The notes under the pieces were generated by a model, which worked only from the letters and a program-made list of their open reading frames with translations, was not told the DNA's origin and searched no databases. The translations under genes and the position numbers were made by a program. DNA of 64,000 nt from Kineosporia rhizophila (GTDB lineage Bacteria; Actinomycetota; Actinomycetes; Actinomycetales; Kineosporiaceae): positions 186,001-250,000 of the forward strand of contig NZ_JAJSOH010000007.1 of assembly GCF_021277265.1 (NCBI RefSeq), written 5' to 3'. Position 1 is the first letter of the stretch, and each line of letters starts with the position of its first letter. This document shows, piece by piece, positions 46,646 to 55,231 of the stretch.

Positions 46646-47341
46646 GTGAGCAATCTTTTCGGCCTTTCCCTGCCGTCCCGCTTCACCCTCAAGGGGATCC
46701 CCGGCCAGCGCAAGCCGGCCCCGAGCCGCTCCGGCGAGGCCTGGACCCGCCTGCAGGAGGGCAACCGGCGCTGGTCCAGCGGCCGCAGCAGTGCCGCGGC
46801 GGGGCGCGACGCGCACCGCCGGGCCGAGCTCGTCGACGGGCAGACGCCGTTCGCCGCCGTGCTCAGCTGCTCCGACTCCCGGGTGCCCCCGGAGATCCTG
46901 TTCGACCAGGGCCTGGGCGACCTGTTCGTGATCCGGACGGCCGGGCACGCGGTCGACGACGCCGTGCTGGGCTCGCTGGAGTACGCCGTCGCGGTGCTCG
47001 GCGTGGACCTGGTCCTGGTGCTCGGCCACGAGAAGTGCGGGGCGATCAAGGCGGCCGCCCAGACGCTGGAGACCGGCGCCGTGCCCGGCGGCTACATCCG
47101 CGAGGTCGTGGCCCGGTTGACCGTCGACATGGCCCACGGCCAGAACGCCGGCCTGGTGGGCCTGGACGAGCTGACCCAGTGGCACGCCGACTCCACCAGT
47201 CAGCTGCTGAAGCAGCGCTCGCAGATCCTCGGCGACGCGGTGCAGCAGAAGGGGCTTGGCGTGCTGGCCGCGACCTACGAGCTCGGCACCGGGCGGGTCC
47301 TGCCGGTGCGGGCCAACCTCACCACCGGCGTCCCGAGCTGA
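46646..47341 (+). CDS. Beta-class carbonic anhydrase
   Basis: A 231-residue beta-carbonic anhydrase interconverting CO2 and bicarbonate. Zinc ligands are Cys75 in SCSDSRV, His128 and Cys131 in LGHEKCGA; the Asp77-Arg79 dyad of the active site is present. The N-terminal 35 residues form an arm with GEAWTRLQEGNRRW. No signal peptide. The GTG start follows the chemoreceptor stop by 35 bases, so co-transcription is likely. The 3' end overlaps the convergent MFS gene by 23 bases. Confidence 0.93.
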   Translation: MSNLFGLSLPSRFTLKGIPGQRKPAPSRSGEAWTRLQEGNRRWSSGRSSAAAGRDAHRRAELVDGQTPFAAVLSCSDSRVPPEILFDQGLGDLFVIRTAGHAVDDAVLGSLEYAVAVLGVDLVLVLGHEKCGAIKAAAQTLETGAVPGGYIREVVARLTVDMAHGQNAGLVGLDELTQWHADSTSQLLKQRSQILGDAVQQKGLGVLAATYELGTGRVLPVRANLTTGVPS

Positions 47342-48743
47342 TCGTTCCTCCGGTCGCGGCGACCGGCGCGGGTGCGGACCGGGCCGGGATGAGCAGGCAG
47401 GCGGCCGCCCCGGCCAGGGTGATCAGCAGGGTGCCGGCGAAACCCAGCCGGTAGCCGGTCATGCTGCCCGCCGGGGCGGAGACCGCCAAGGGGGTCAGCA
47501 CCGCGAGCCCGAGCGCGGTGCCCAGCTGAGCGGTGGAGTTCAGGACGCCCGAGGCGGCTCCGCGCGTCTTCGGGTCAGCTGCCTCGGTGCCGGTGTGGGT
47601 GGAGGCGACCGAGGCGACGCCCAGCCCCACCCCCATCAGCGCGAAAACCAGCAGTACGGGCACGATCGGCCGACCGCCACCCGGTAGCGCTGTGGCTCCG
47701 GCGGTGCCCGCCGCCAGGGCGGCGAATCCGGCCAGGGCCGTGAGCCGGGCTCCCAGACGCAGGACCAGCGGCGGGCCACCCAGCGACCCTGCGATCACGG
47801 CCACGTTGAAGACGGGGAACAGCAGGGCGGCCTGACCGGGGGAGAGGCCGAGCACCCGCTGCACGTAGAGGGTGGCCAGGAACATGGCCGGTGACGTCGA
47901 GGCGGTCAGGGCGACGGCGGTGAGGTTGGCGCCCGCGGTGCCGGGAGAGCGCAGCAGGCCCGGTGGGATCAGGGGATCCTTCGCCCGGCGCAGGTGGCGG
48001 GCGAACAGGGCCAGCACGGCCGTGCCCGCCAGCACCGGGGCCCCGGCGGTGAGGTGGAGGGGGCCGTGCTCGCCGGTCTGGGCCAGCCCCCAGCCCAGAA
48101 GGCCCAGCCCGGTCGCGATCAGGACGGCGCCCGGTGCGTCGAGGGCCCGGTCCCGCACCCGGGATCCGGCCGGCACCCGGCCCAGGCCCAGCAGCACCAC
48201 GGCCGCCACCGCGGCGACCGCCCCGAAAACCGCGCGCCAGCCCAGGTATTCGGTCAGTACCCCGCCGAGCACCCACCCGCTGGCCCCGCCTCCGGCGGCG
48301 GCCGCCGTCCACCACCCCACGGCCCGCCGCCGCGCCGCTCCCGGCCCGCTGACCTGGGTGAGCAGCGACAGTGCGGCCGGCGAGAGCAGGGCCGAGCCGA
48401 TGCCCTGCACGATCCGGGCGGCGATGAGCACGGCCGGCGACCAGGCGAGCGCGCAGGCCACCGAGGCCAGGGCGAACAGGGCGGTGCCGAGCCCGAACAG
48501 GCGCCGGGGGCCGAGCAGGTCGGCCACCCGCCCGCCGGGCACCAGCAGGCCGCCCAGCACCAGGGCGTAGGCGGTGGACACCCAGGGCAGGGCGGCGGGG
48601 GAGAAGCCCAGGTCGGCGCCGATGGCGGGCAGGGCGGTGGTGACGATGGTGACGTCGAGAACCACGGCGAACTGGGCCGCGCACACCACCGCGACGGCCG
48701 CGCCGCGATGATCAGCCCTGGTGTTACCACTCAACGGCCTCAT
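47319..48743 (-). CDS. MFS multidrug exporter (DHA2-type, 14 helices)
   Basis: A 474-residue major facilitator with about 14 predicted helices. Helix 1 contains QFAVVLDVTIVTTALPAI, the motif C-like segment of drug:proton antiporters. LGPRRLFGLGTALF after helix 2 is motif A-like, and RIVQGIGSALLSPAALSL follows. DHA2 exporters expel dyes, antibiotics or metabolites. The ATG is divergent from a CGNR regulator gene, across a short region containing the palindrome TACCGGTA immediately at the start. Substrate unknown. Confidence 0.9.
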   Translation of the reverse strand: MRPLSGNTRADHRGAAVAVVCAAQFAVVLDVTIVTTALPAIGADLGFSPAALPWVSTAYALVLGGLLVPGGRVADLLGPRRLFGLGTALFALASVACALAWSPAVLIAARIVQGIGSALLSPAALSLLTQVSGPGAARRRAVGWWTAAAAGGGASGWVLGGVLTEYLGWRAVFGAVAAVAAVVLLGLGRVPAGSRVRDRALDAPGAVLIATGLGLLGWGLAQTGEHGPLHLTAGAPVLAGTAVLALFARHLRRAKDPLIPPGLLRSPGTAGANLTAVALTASTSPAMFLATLYVQRVLGLSPGQAALLFPVFNVAVIAGSLGGPPLVLRLGARLTALAGFAALAAGTAGATALPGGGRPIVPVLLVFALMGVGLGVASVASTHTGTEAADPKTRGAASGVLNSTAQLGTALGLAVLTPLAVSAPAGSMTGYRLGFAGTLLITLAGAAACLLIPARSAPAPVAATGGTISSGRRW

Positions 48744-48797
48744 ACCGGTAACTGAACCATGGCCCGGCCCGAGGCTCAACCGGTAAAGTCGCGTTTG

Positions 48798-49424
48798 ATG
48801 GAAACCGCAGCTGAGAATCCCCGGCGAGCACCCCGTCCTCTGGTTGTCGTGGGTGGGCACCCGGCCGTCGACCTGGTGAACACGGTGGACCGGCCCGACG
48901 GCCACCCGCCGTACGACCATCTGGCCACGTATCCCGAGCTCCTCGACTGGTCCCGGCGGGTGGGCGTGCTGAGCCAGGCCGAGACGGACGCTCTGCTCGG
49001 GTCGGTCTCCCCGTCGGCGGCCCAGCGGGCGGTGCAGCGCGTTCAGGAACTGCGCGAGGTGCTGATCGAGACCTTCACCGCGGTCACCGCCGGGGCTCCC
49101 GTCGGGTCCTGGCCGCAGCTGCAGCCCTACGTGGTCGAGGCCATCGAGCACGCCGAGCTGCACGGGCACGGGCTGCGGTGGCCCGCCGAGGCGGCGCAGG
49201 CCATGCTCTGGCCGCTCGCGCACGGGGCGTTCGTGCTGCTCACCGCTGACCCGGCGGACCTGGAGCGGCTCAAGCACTGCGGTGCCTGCCACTGGGTCTT
49301 CATCGACCGCAGCCGCAACGGCAGCCGCCGCTGGTGCTCGATGGGCGACTGCGGCAATGCCGTGAAGTCACGCCGCTACGTGGAGCGCCGGGCGGCCCGA
49401 CGGGCTCAGGGCCGGTCCGGCTGA
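48798..49424 (+). CDS. CGNR zinc-finger regulator (divergent from MFS exporter)
   Basis: A 208-residue protein: an N-terminal ABATE-type stress-associated domain (GHPAVDLVNTVDRP, then RVQELREVL) and a C-terminal CGNR-type zinc finger with CGACHWVFIDRSRNGSRRWC and MGDCGNAVKSRRY. The final CGNR reads CGNA here, a change in the name-giving Arg. It probably binds DNA and controls the divergent MFS exporter. An ATG at 48759 would add 13 residues; either start is possible, and neither has a clear ribosome-binding site. Confidence 0.85.
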   Translation: METAAENPRRAPRPLVVVGGHPAVDLVNTVDRPDGHPPYDHLATYPELLDWSRRVGVLSQAETDALLGSVSPSAAQRAVQRVQELREVLIETFTAVTAGAPVGSWPQLQPYVVEAIEHAELHGHGLRWPAEAAQAMLWPLAHGAFVLLTADPADLERLKHCGACHWVFIDRSRNGSRRWCSMGDCGNAVKSRRYVERRAARRAQGRSG

Positions 49425-49533
49425 GAGCCCGCTGAGAGCCGCCGCGAGAATTGTGCGACCTTTTCCGCCGGTCCGGACATCTAAGGAGCGCAAGCATCGA
49501 TGACCAGACCTGTGGTTGTAGGAGTCCCCGCAC

Positions 49534-49842
49534 ATGCCTGAACCGGAAATCCCCGGCCCGATCCTGATCCGCACCGACTACTCCCGGCCCCAGCGGTGGG
49601 AGGACCTGTGCGGCGTGCTCCTGCAGCCGGAGCCCGGCGGTGCCGCGGTCGACGTGTCGGTGGTCGACGACCCCTGCTGGGAGGACGCCACCCACGAGGA
49701 GATCGTCACCCTGGCGGCGGCCCATCCGCTGATCCTGGTCGCCGACGAGGTGGCGCTGGACACCGCGGCCCTGCGCCCGCTGCTGCTGCGCCCGCGCCGC
49801 GAGCGCACCGCCGCCCAGCCGCTGTGGCGCTACCTCGACTGA
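49534..49842 (+). CDS. Small DUF6924-like protein
   Basis: A 102-residue soluble protein: LIRTDYSRPQRWEDLCGVL, DVSVVDDPCWEDATHEEI and HPLILVADEVAL. These segments resemble an actinobacterial family I believe is called DUF6924, but the match is from memory and only moderate. Function is unknown. Alternating strands and helices suggest a compact alpha/beta fold. A second unknown gene follows 34 bases later and may be co-transcribed. Confidence 0.6.
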   Translation: MPEPEIPGPILIRTDYSRPQRWEDLCGVLLQPEPGGAAVDVSVVDDPCWEDATHEEIVTLAAAHPLILVADEVALDTAALRPLLLRPRRERTAAQPLWRYLD

Positions 49843-49876
49843 GGCCGGGTTCGCCCGGGGATGCCAGGATGACGCG

Positions 49877-50458
49877 GTGACTGTGAAGACCTCGTCCTAT
49901 CTGCCGGCCGCGTCGTGGATCACCGAGGCCGAGGAGGACTGGACCCAGCTGGCCGGTTTCGGCCCGGCCGGCCTGCCCGGGTACGTGCGGGTGCGGATCC
50001 TGCCCGACCCCGAGCGGCCGTTCCAGAGCGAGAACGACGTGAGCCCGTCGCCGGAGGCGCTCGGCGACGGTGAGCAGATGCGGCTGGTGGTACAGATCCT
50101 GGCCGCTCACACCGGCACCCCGGAAGAAGCCTTCTTCTGCCTGTGGGACGGCTGGGACACACCCATCCCCGGCTTCAAGCCGATGGTGCGCATCCCGCAC
50201 CGGGCGTACTACCTGTTCGAGGGCCCGCTGCGGGAGGTCGGGCAGTGGCAGCTGCCCGCAACGTCGCAGACGCCGGAGTCGGATCTGGTGCCGGCCTTCG
50301 TCTGGCCGGCCGACCGGGCCTGGTGCGTGGCCAAGGACGTGGACCAGCACTGGATCGGGGTGGGGGCGGGCGAGGCCGCCCTGCAGGACCTCCTGGCCGA
50401 GCCCCGGCTCGACGTGGTCAAGGCCGACCCGGCCGAACAGCAGCCGTTCTACCTGTAG
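49877..50458 (+). CDS. Conserved-looking protein of unknown function
   Basis: A 193-residue soluble, acidic protein. Notable segments are FFCLWDGWDTPIPGFKPMVRIPHRAYYLFEGPL and PAFVWPADRAWCVAKDVDQHWIGVG, rich in aromatic residues and suggesting a folded beta-rich core. I recall similar sequences in other actinomycetes but no assigned role. The start is GTG. It is downstream of the small DUF6924-like gene and convergent with the DtxR-type repressor. Confidence 0.65.
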   Translation: MTVKTSSYLPAASWITEAEEDWTQLAGFGPAGLPGYVRVRILPDPERPFQSENDVSPSPEALGDGEQMRLVVQILAAHTGTPEEAFFCLWDGWDTPIPGFKPMVRIPHRAYYLFEGPLREVGQWQLPATSQTPESDLVPAFVWPADRAWCVAKDVDQHWIGVGAGEAALQDLLAEPRLDVVKADPAEQQPFYL

Positions 50459-50480
50459 AGCGGCTGCTGCCCGGGGCGGC

Positions 50481-51227
50481 TCACCCGGCCGTACCGGCCC
50501 CGGCCAGCTCGGCGCCGAGCGGCTCCGGACCGGGGTGGCCCGGGGCCTCGGTGCTGACGAACAGGTGCCGGGCCAGCCGTTCGGGCAGGCTCACCTCGTG
50601 CTCGTCGCCCCGGGTCAGGGTCACGGTGGCGGCCTGGGCCCGGGGGGCGGCGATCGCGGCGCCGGGAGTCAGGCCGAGGTCGAGCAGTTCCTGCAGCGCG
50701 TCCGGGTCGGCCTGGAGGGGCTCGCCGATCCAGGCGATCGTGCGGGCCGGGTGTTCACTGCCGGTCCGGCCGGCCGAGGCCGCGAGGCGGGCCAGGTTCT
50801 CCACCGGCCCGGCCTGCCCGGCGGCGATCGGGTTGCCGTAGGGCGACAGTCGCGGGTGCCCGAGCAGCTTGTTGATCAAGCTCTCGGTGTGGTCGCTGAC
50901 CACGTGCTCCCAGCGGCAGGCCTCGGTGTGCAGCAGCGGCCACTCCAGGCCGACCACCTGCTGCAGGAACACCTCGGTGAGCCGGTGCTTGCGCATCACG
51001 GCGCCGGCCGTGGTGCGCCCGGTGACGGTCAGCGTGATGCGGCGGTCGGCGCCCAGGTCGAGCAGCTGGTCGCGGCGCAGGCGGTCGACGGTCTGGCTGA
51101 CCGTGGGGCCGGAATGGCCGAAGCGCTCCACCAGCCGGGCGCGCAGGGCGGCGACACCCTCCTCCTCGAGCTCGAGGACGGCCTTCAGGTACATCTCGCC
51201 GGTGTCGACGAGATCGTGGTCGTTCAT
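50481..51227 (-). CDS. DtxR/IdeR-type metal-dependent repressor
   Basis: A 248-residue regulator with an N-terminal winged helix (LVDTGEMYLKAVLELEEEG, SGPTVSQTVDRL), a dimerisation/metal domain (about 75-140) and a C-terminal SH3-like FeoA domain (about 165-230). Primary and ancillary ligands of the iron-type DtxR are all present: Met12, His81, Glu85, His100, Cys104, Glu107 and His108. The Cys indicates the iron rather than the manganese (MntR) subclass. GGGAGG precedes the ATG. It likely represses metal uptake genes when Fe(II) is abundant. A 21-base palindromic site upstream suggests autoregulation. Confidence 0.9.
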   Translation of the reverse strand: MNDHDLVDTGEMYLKAVLELEEEGVAALRARLVERFGHSGPTVSQTVDRLRRDQLLDLGADRRITLTVTGRTTAGAVMRKHRLTEVFLQQVVGLEWPLLHTEACRWEHVVSDHTESLINKLLGHPRLSPYGNPIAAGQAGPVENLARLAASAGRTGSEHPARTIAWIGEPLQADPDALQELLDLGLTPGAAIAAPRAQAATVTLTRGDEHEVSLPERLARHLFVSTEAPGHPGPEPLGAELAGAGTAG

Positions 51228-51271
51228 CGGACCTCCCAACCGAACGGGTCGTCCCCCGACAATAGACCCCC

Positions 51272-51292
51272 AGATTTGAATGAATCAAATCT
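51272..51292. promoter_or_regulatory. Palindromic operator upstream of the DtxR-type gene
   Basis: Arms AGATTTGA and TCAAATCT, perfect over 8 bases, flank ATGAA. It is 45-65 bases upstream of the repressor start. On the minus strand a TTGATT element inside it and TATTGT 18 bases on could be the promoter, so a bound protein would block transcription. It does not resemble the consensus iron box (TTAGGTTAG-type), unlike what the ligand set predicts. Confidence 0.6.
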
Positions 51293-51523
51293 AGCGGTCT
51301 ACTGCCAGGCCGCACCACTCCGGTGGAGGGGGTCCTGGGCGGTGCGGCCCGGCAGGTTATGACGACCCGCAGGGAGGAGCGGGCCCGTACTGCCTACCGG
51401 CCGCGACCGCTCGGCGCCCAGTCCGGCCGGCCCGGAGTTCGCTTTCGGAATGGCTGCTTCGTCATCTGTCCGTAGCTATACAGTGACGCGTAGTTAGATC
51501 TCGGGAGGACGGGGGAAGCTGCG

Positions 51524-52507
51524 ATGGCGGATCCTGAGGGCGGCGCGGTGCGGACCTCGTCGGTGGTGACCGACCGGCCGGAGGTGGCGGCCCAGCTGAT
51601 CGGGCGGATCTTCGCCCGCACCCGGCTGGACCTGGACGCCGTCGACAGCGAGTTCCAGTTCCGGGTGGTGCGGGCCGAGACCGGTGAGCTGGCCTGCGGG
51701 GTGCAGCGGTGGGGGTTCACCGGGCGCTCGGTGTCCGAGCCGCTCAGCACCTTCGCCACCGTCCTGGTCGGCGACGGCTCGATGACCCAGGCCCGGTCCG
51801 GCCGCCCGGACCTCACCCTCGGCCCGGGCGAGGTGTGGCGCAGCGACACCGTGCAGGCCACCCACGCCACCTGGACGCCGCACTCCACCTTCATGACCCT
51901 GCACCTGCCGCTGGCCAGCATCGCCGAGGCCGCCGGTTCGATGACCGACGCCCCGGCCACCGACGTCCGGTTCCTCGACAACGTGCCGCTCGACCGGGCC
52001 TCCGGCCGCTACTGGGCCGACCTCGTGCGGATGACCTACCGGGAGTCCACGGCCGCGCAGTCCTGCCTGGCCAGCCCGCTGATCCGGGCCCACCTGGTGC
52101 GCACCCTGACCACCGCGGCCCTGAACGTGTTCCCCAACACGATCATGACCAGCCAGTACCTCAGCGACGGCGGCCACGTCGGGCCGGCCACGCTGCGGCG
52201 GGCGGTGGCCCACATGTACGCCTACAGCGCCCAGCCCCTGACCCTCGGCCAGATCGCCCAGGCCGCGGGGGTCAGCTCCCGGGCCCTGCAGAAGGCCTTC
52301 ACCCGGCACTACGGCAGCACCCCGATGAAGTACCTGCAGGGCATCCGGCTCGAACAGGCGCACCGGGACCTGCGAGCGGCCGATCCCACCTACGGCGACA
52401 CGGTGACCGAGATCGCCCGGCGCTGGGGGTTCAGCAACCCGGGCCGGTTCGCCACCGCCTACCGGCGCCTGTACGGCGTGCACCCCAGCACGACACTGCT
52501 GAACTGA
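51524..52507 (+). CDS. AraC-family transcriptional regulator
   Basis: A 327-residue regulator. The N-terminal ligand-binding domain (about 30-200; VLVGDGSMTQARSGRPDLTLGPGEVW) has the pattern of AraC-binding-like 2 proteins. The C-terminal double HTH (about 225-325) has LTLGQIAQAAGVSSRALQKAFTRHYGSTPMKYLQ and VTEIARRWGFSNPGRFATAYRRLYGVHPS. GGGAGGACG lies upstream of the ATG. The 296-base stretch before it holds the DtxR-type promoter/operator and nothing else recognisable. Target unknown. Confidence 0.9.
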   Translation: MADPEGGAVRTSSVVTDRPEVAAQLIGRIFARTRLDLDAVDSEFQFRVVRAETGELACGVQRWGFTGRSVSEPLSTFATVLVGDGSMTQARSGRPDLTLGPGEVWRSDTVQATHATWTPHSTFMTLHLPLASIAEAAGSMTDAPATDVRFLDNVPLDRASGRYWADLVRMTYRESTAAQSCLASPLIRAHLVRTLTTAALNVFPNTIMTSQYLSDGGHVGPATLRRAVAHMYAYSAQPLTLGQIAQAAGVSSRALQKAFTRHYGSTPMKYLQGIRLEQAHRDLRAADPTYGDTVTEIARRWGFSNPGRFATAYRRLYGVHPSTTLLN

Positions 52508-52536
52508 GGGCGAACGACGTCTGACAGAATCCCGGC

Positions 52537-53175
52537 GTGCTGGAGGATTTGGACACATCGGTCCTGAACGACCGGCAGCGGCAGATCCTGGGCATCATCC
52601 AGAAGTCGGCGCTGCGCAACGGCTACTCGCCGACCACCCGCGAGATCGCCGACGCGGCCGGGCTGGCCTCGGCCTCCACGGTCAGCCGGCACCTGCGCCG
52701 CCTGGAGGACCTGGGGTTCCTGCGCCGGGGCCGGGCCACCCGCCCGGTCGACGTGCGGATGTTCCTGGCCGAGCCCTCGGCGCCGGAACCGGAACGGCCA
52801 GGCACCATCGGTGTGCCGGTGCTCGGCGACATCGCCGCAGGGCAGCCCATCCTGGCCCAGGAGATCTCCGACGAGATCCTGCCCCTGCCCCGCGACCTGG
52901 TCGGCAAGGGCACGCTGTTCGGGTTGCGGGTGCGCGGTGACTCGATGATCGACGCGGCCATCTGCGACGGCGACATCGTGGTGGTCAAGCAGCAGCCGGA
53001 GGCCTACAACGGCGAGATCGTCGCCGCCCTGATCGACGACGAGGCCACCGTCAAGGTGTTCCGCCGCCGCAACGGGCACGTGGTCCTGGAACCCCGCAAC
53101 CCGGCGTACGCCGACATCGACGGCGACCAGGCCCGGATCCTGGGCAAGGTGGTCTCGGTGCTGCGGCGCACCTGA
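52537..53175 (+). CDS. LexA-family self-cleaving repressor
   Basis: A 212-residue LexA/S24 protein. The winged helix (about 10-70) has LNDRQRQILGIIQ and GYSPTTREIADAAGLASASTVSRHLRRLEDLG. The C-terminal protease domain has the Ala101-Gly102 cleavage site in GDIAAGQPI, nucleophile Ser136 in RGDSMID and general-base Lys173 in ATVKVFRR. It should be cleaved with activated RecA. The recognition helix differs somewhat from the usual actinobacterial LexA (SASTVSRHLRRLEDLG), and no clear GAAC-N4-GTTC SOS box precedes it, so it may be a paralogue rather than the main SOS repressor. GTG start. Confidence 0.88.
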   Translation: MLEDLDTSVLNDRQRQILGIIQKSALRNGYSPTTREIADAAGLASASTVSRHLRRLEDLGFLRRGRATRPVDVRMFLAEPSAPEPERPGTIGVPVLGDIAAGQPILAQEISDEILPLPRDLVGKGTLFGLRVRGDSMIDAAICDGDIVVVKQQPEAYNGEIVAALIDDEATVKVFRRRNGHVVLEPRNPAYADIDGDQARILGKVVSVLRRT

Positions 53176-53239
53176 ACTGCCGTCCTGAGCTGCCGTCCGG
53201 AACTGCGCGGCCCGGCGCCCGGGGGTATCACTGGTCACC

Positions 53240-53581
53240 ATGAGTGAGTCGGAAGACACCCGTCGCGAGTTCGGCGAAGTCGTGAACATGACGCCCAGGC
53301 AGCTGGAGAAGTGGCTGGACACCGAGGAGTCGAAGTCGGTGGGGCAGAAGAAGGACGGTGGTGAGTCCACCGGGCACTCCTCCGGCCGGCACATCGTCTC
53401 GATCCTGCAGAAGAAGCAGGCCGACCTGACCGAGGCCGACGACAAGCACATGACCAAGGTGGTCGGCTACGTACGGCGGCACTCGGCGCAGCGCCCCTCC
53501 GGCGACGTCACCGACACCGCCTGGCGCTACTCCCTGATGAACTGGGGCCACGACCCATTGAAGGACCCGAAGGGCAAGTAG
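53240..53581 (+). CDS. DUF3140 protein
   Basis: A 113-residue protein matching DUF3140: FGEVVNMTPRQLEKWLDTEESKSVGQK, GGESTGHSSGRHIVSIL, ADLTEADDKHMTKVVGYVRRHSAQRP and WRYSLMNWGHDPLK. Members are small basic-acidic mixed soluble proteins of unknown role; a DNA- or nucleoprotein-binding role is sometimes guessed from their composition. The ATG is well placed. It follows the LexA-type gene by 64 bases on the same strand. Confidence 0.88.
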   Translation: MSESEDTRREFGEVVNMTPRQLEKWLDTEESKSVGQKKDGGESTGHSSGRHIVSILQKKQADLTEADDKHMTKVVGYVRRHSAQRPSGDVTDTAWRYSLMNWGHDPLKDPKGK

Positions 53582-53650
53582 GCGGGGCGGTCCCCTCTCC
53601 GGGCCCACGCGTTGCATAGGGTCACATGTGTGGAAATTGTTCGCGAAGGC

Positions 53651-55225
53651 ATGTCCGACGGGGGCGGAAGGGACGAAACGCCACCCCCGGGCCCGGCCGT
53701 GGTCACCGGGGCCACGCTCGACCCGATGGCGGCGGGAGTCATCACCCTCCTGATCCAGCCGATGCTGCGCGCCGGTGAGAAGATCCGGGCCGTCGTGGCC
53801 GAGGACCACGCCCAGCGCCGCCTGCACGTGGTCACCCAGCAGCGCTGCATCAGCTTCGACCGGCGCAAGCAGGCCGTCGCCGCCCAGTTCGAGGTGCGGA
53901 TGGTGGTGCGCGCCGAGCTGACCCAGGACGGGATAGGTCACCGCGCCGACGTGGAGTGCGCCAACGGGCGGTTCATCGAGCTGCGCACCACCAGCGCCCA
54001 GGACGCCCGGACGCTCGGCACCGCCGTGGTCCGCGCCTGCGACGAGGCGCTGCACGACGTCGAGACCCTGGTGCCCTTCGAGACCTCCGACGCCACCGCC
54101 ACCCGCATGCTCGCCTCCGGGCAGACCCGCTGGGAGCTGACCGTCTCCCCGGAGGAGGTGCGGGCCCGGGACGTGTCCGGGGTGCTCGCCCTGCTCGCCC
54201 CGCTGCTGGCCAACCCCCTGTTGGCCCGGCGCAGCGTGGAGTCGGTGACCCTGAGCGTCGAGGGCTACGGCGGCCGGTCGGCCCAGCTGTGGGAGATCGC
54301 CGAGGTGCGCACCTACCTGCAGCACCTGGACGCCCAGTTCCCCTACTGGTTCGCGTTCCTCGACAAGCAGGACCCGGGACTGAGCACGGTGGTGCGCAGT
54401 GCCCTGCCGGTCGGCTTCACCGCCGACAAGCTGGGGGAGCGCCTGACCGGCTGGTGGATGCCGGCCCTGCGACGGATCGTCGACTTCGTCGGGCTGGACG
54501 AGGACGTGCACGACATCCTGGTCGCGCGCAGCCTGGCCTACCTGCGCCTGGGCCCGGACGAGGCGGTGACGCCCGAGCTGCCCTCGCTGGCCCTGCCGGA
54601 CCAGGACGAGGAGGACGACTTCGAGCCTCTCGACGAGCAGGAGGTCCTCGGCGAGCTGGCGCAGCTGCTGCCCGAGCTGCCGCCCACCTGGGACGCCGGG
54701 CCGGAGGACGACCTGCTGGTGTTCCTGTGGTCGGTGCTGGACGAGAAGGGCCTGGTGCGCCGGCGCAGCCAGGTCGAGCACGTGCGCTGCGTGGCCTCGG
54801 TGCTGGCCCTGCACAAGCTGCGGTCGCTGTTCCACCACCAGGTCTTCGGGGTGGGCGCGTCCGAGGAGCAGTACCGGTTCCCGGCCGCGGCCCTGGTGGG
54901 TGCCTTCCCGCGGGCCGAGCCGTTCTGGATCGGCGTGCACGCCGGGGCCGACGCCACCTTCGACGCCCCGATCGAGACCACCGGTCCCTCGGAGCGCTGG
55001 GCGGTGGAGGCCCTGGAGGACCTGGCCCGCAACCAGTACGACGAGGTGGTGCCGGCGCTGCGCCGCGCGCTGGGCGAGAACGCCCTGTTCGCCGCCCTGC
55101 TGGCCTCCCGCAGCGAGGGCACCCGCTATCCGATCCCCGAGGCGGTGGTCGACGAACTGCGGGGCAGCGACCTCGACGGCACGCTGGGGGAGGCCTGGGA
55201 CTGGCTCGGCGAACAGGGGCGCTGA
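53651..55225 (+). CDS. Large protein of unknown function with PH-like N-terminus
   Basis: A 524-residue soluble protein (from the ATG with GAAGG upstream). Residues about 30-140 read as a PH-like barrel (GEKIRAVVAEDHAQRRLHVVTQQRCISFDRR, VRMVVRAELTQDG, FIELRTTSAQDARTLGTAVV). The centre is a helical region, with ALRRIVDFVGLDEDVHDILVARSLAYLRLG near 280 and an acidic stretch DQDEEDDFEPLDEQE near 320. The C-terminal part is also helical, with GENALFAALLASRSEG near the end. I recognise no family for the whole. Isolated by 70 bases from DUF3140, it may or may not be linked. Confidence 0.75.
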   Translation: MSDGGGRDETPPPGPAVVTGATLDPMAAGVITLLIQPMLRAGEKIRAVVAEDHAQRRLHVVTQQRCISFDRRKQAVAAQFEVRMVVRAELTQDGIGHRADVECANGRFIELRTTSAQDARTLGTAVVRACDEALHDVETLVPFETSDATATRMLASGQTRWELTVSPEEVRARDVSGVLALLAPLLANPLLARRSVESVTLSVEGYGGRSAQLWEIAEVRTYLQHLDAQFPYWFAFLDKQDPGLSTVVRSALPVGFTADKLGERLTGWWMPALRRIVDFVGLDEDVHDILVARSLAYLRLGPDEAVTPELPSLALPDQDEEDDFEPLDEQEVLGELAQLLPELPPTWDAGPEDDLLVFLWSVLDEKGLVRRRSQVEHVRCVASVLALHKLRSLFHHQVFGVGASEEQYRFPAAALVGAFPRAEPFWIGVHAGADATFDAPIETTGPSERWAVEALEDLARNQYDEVVPALRRALGENALFAALLASRSEGTRYPIPEAVVDELRGSDLDGTLGEAWDWLGEQGR

Positions 55226-55231
55226 AGCCGG

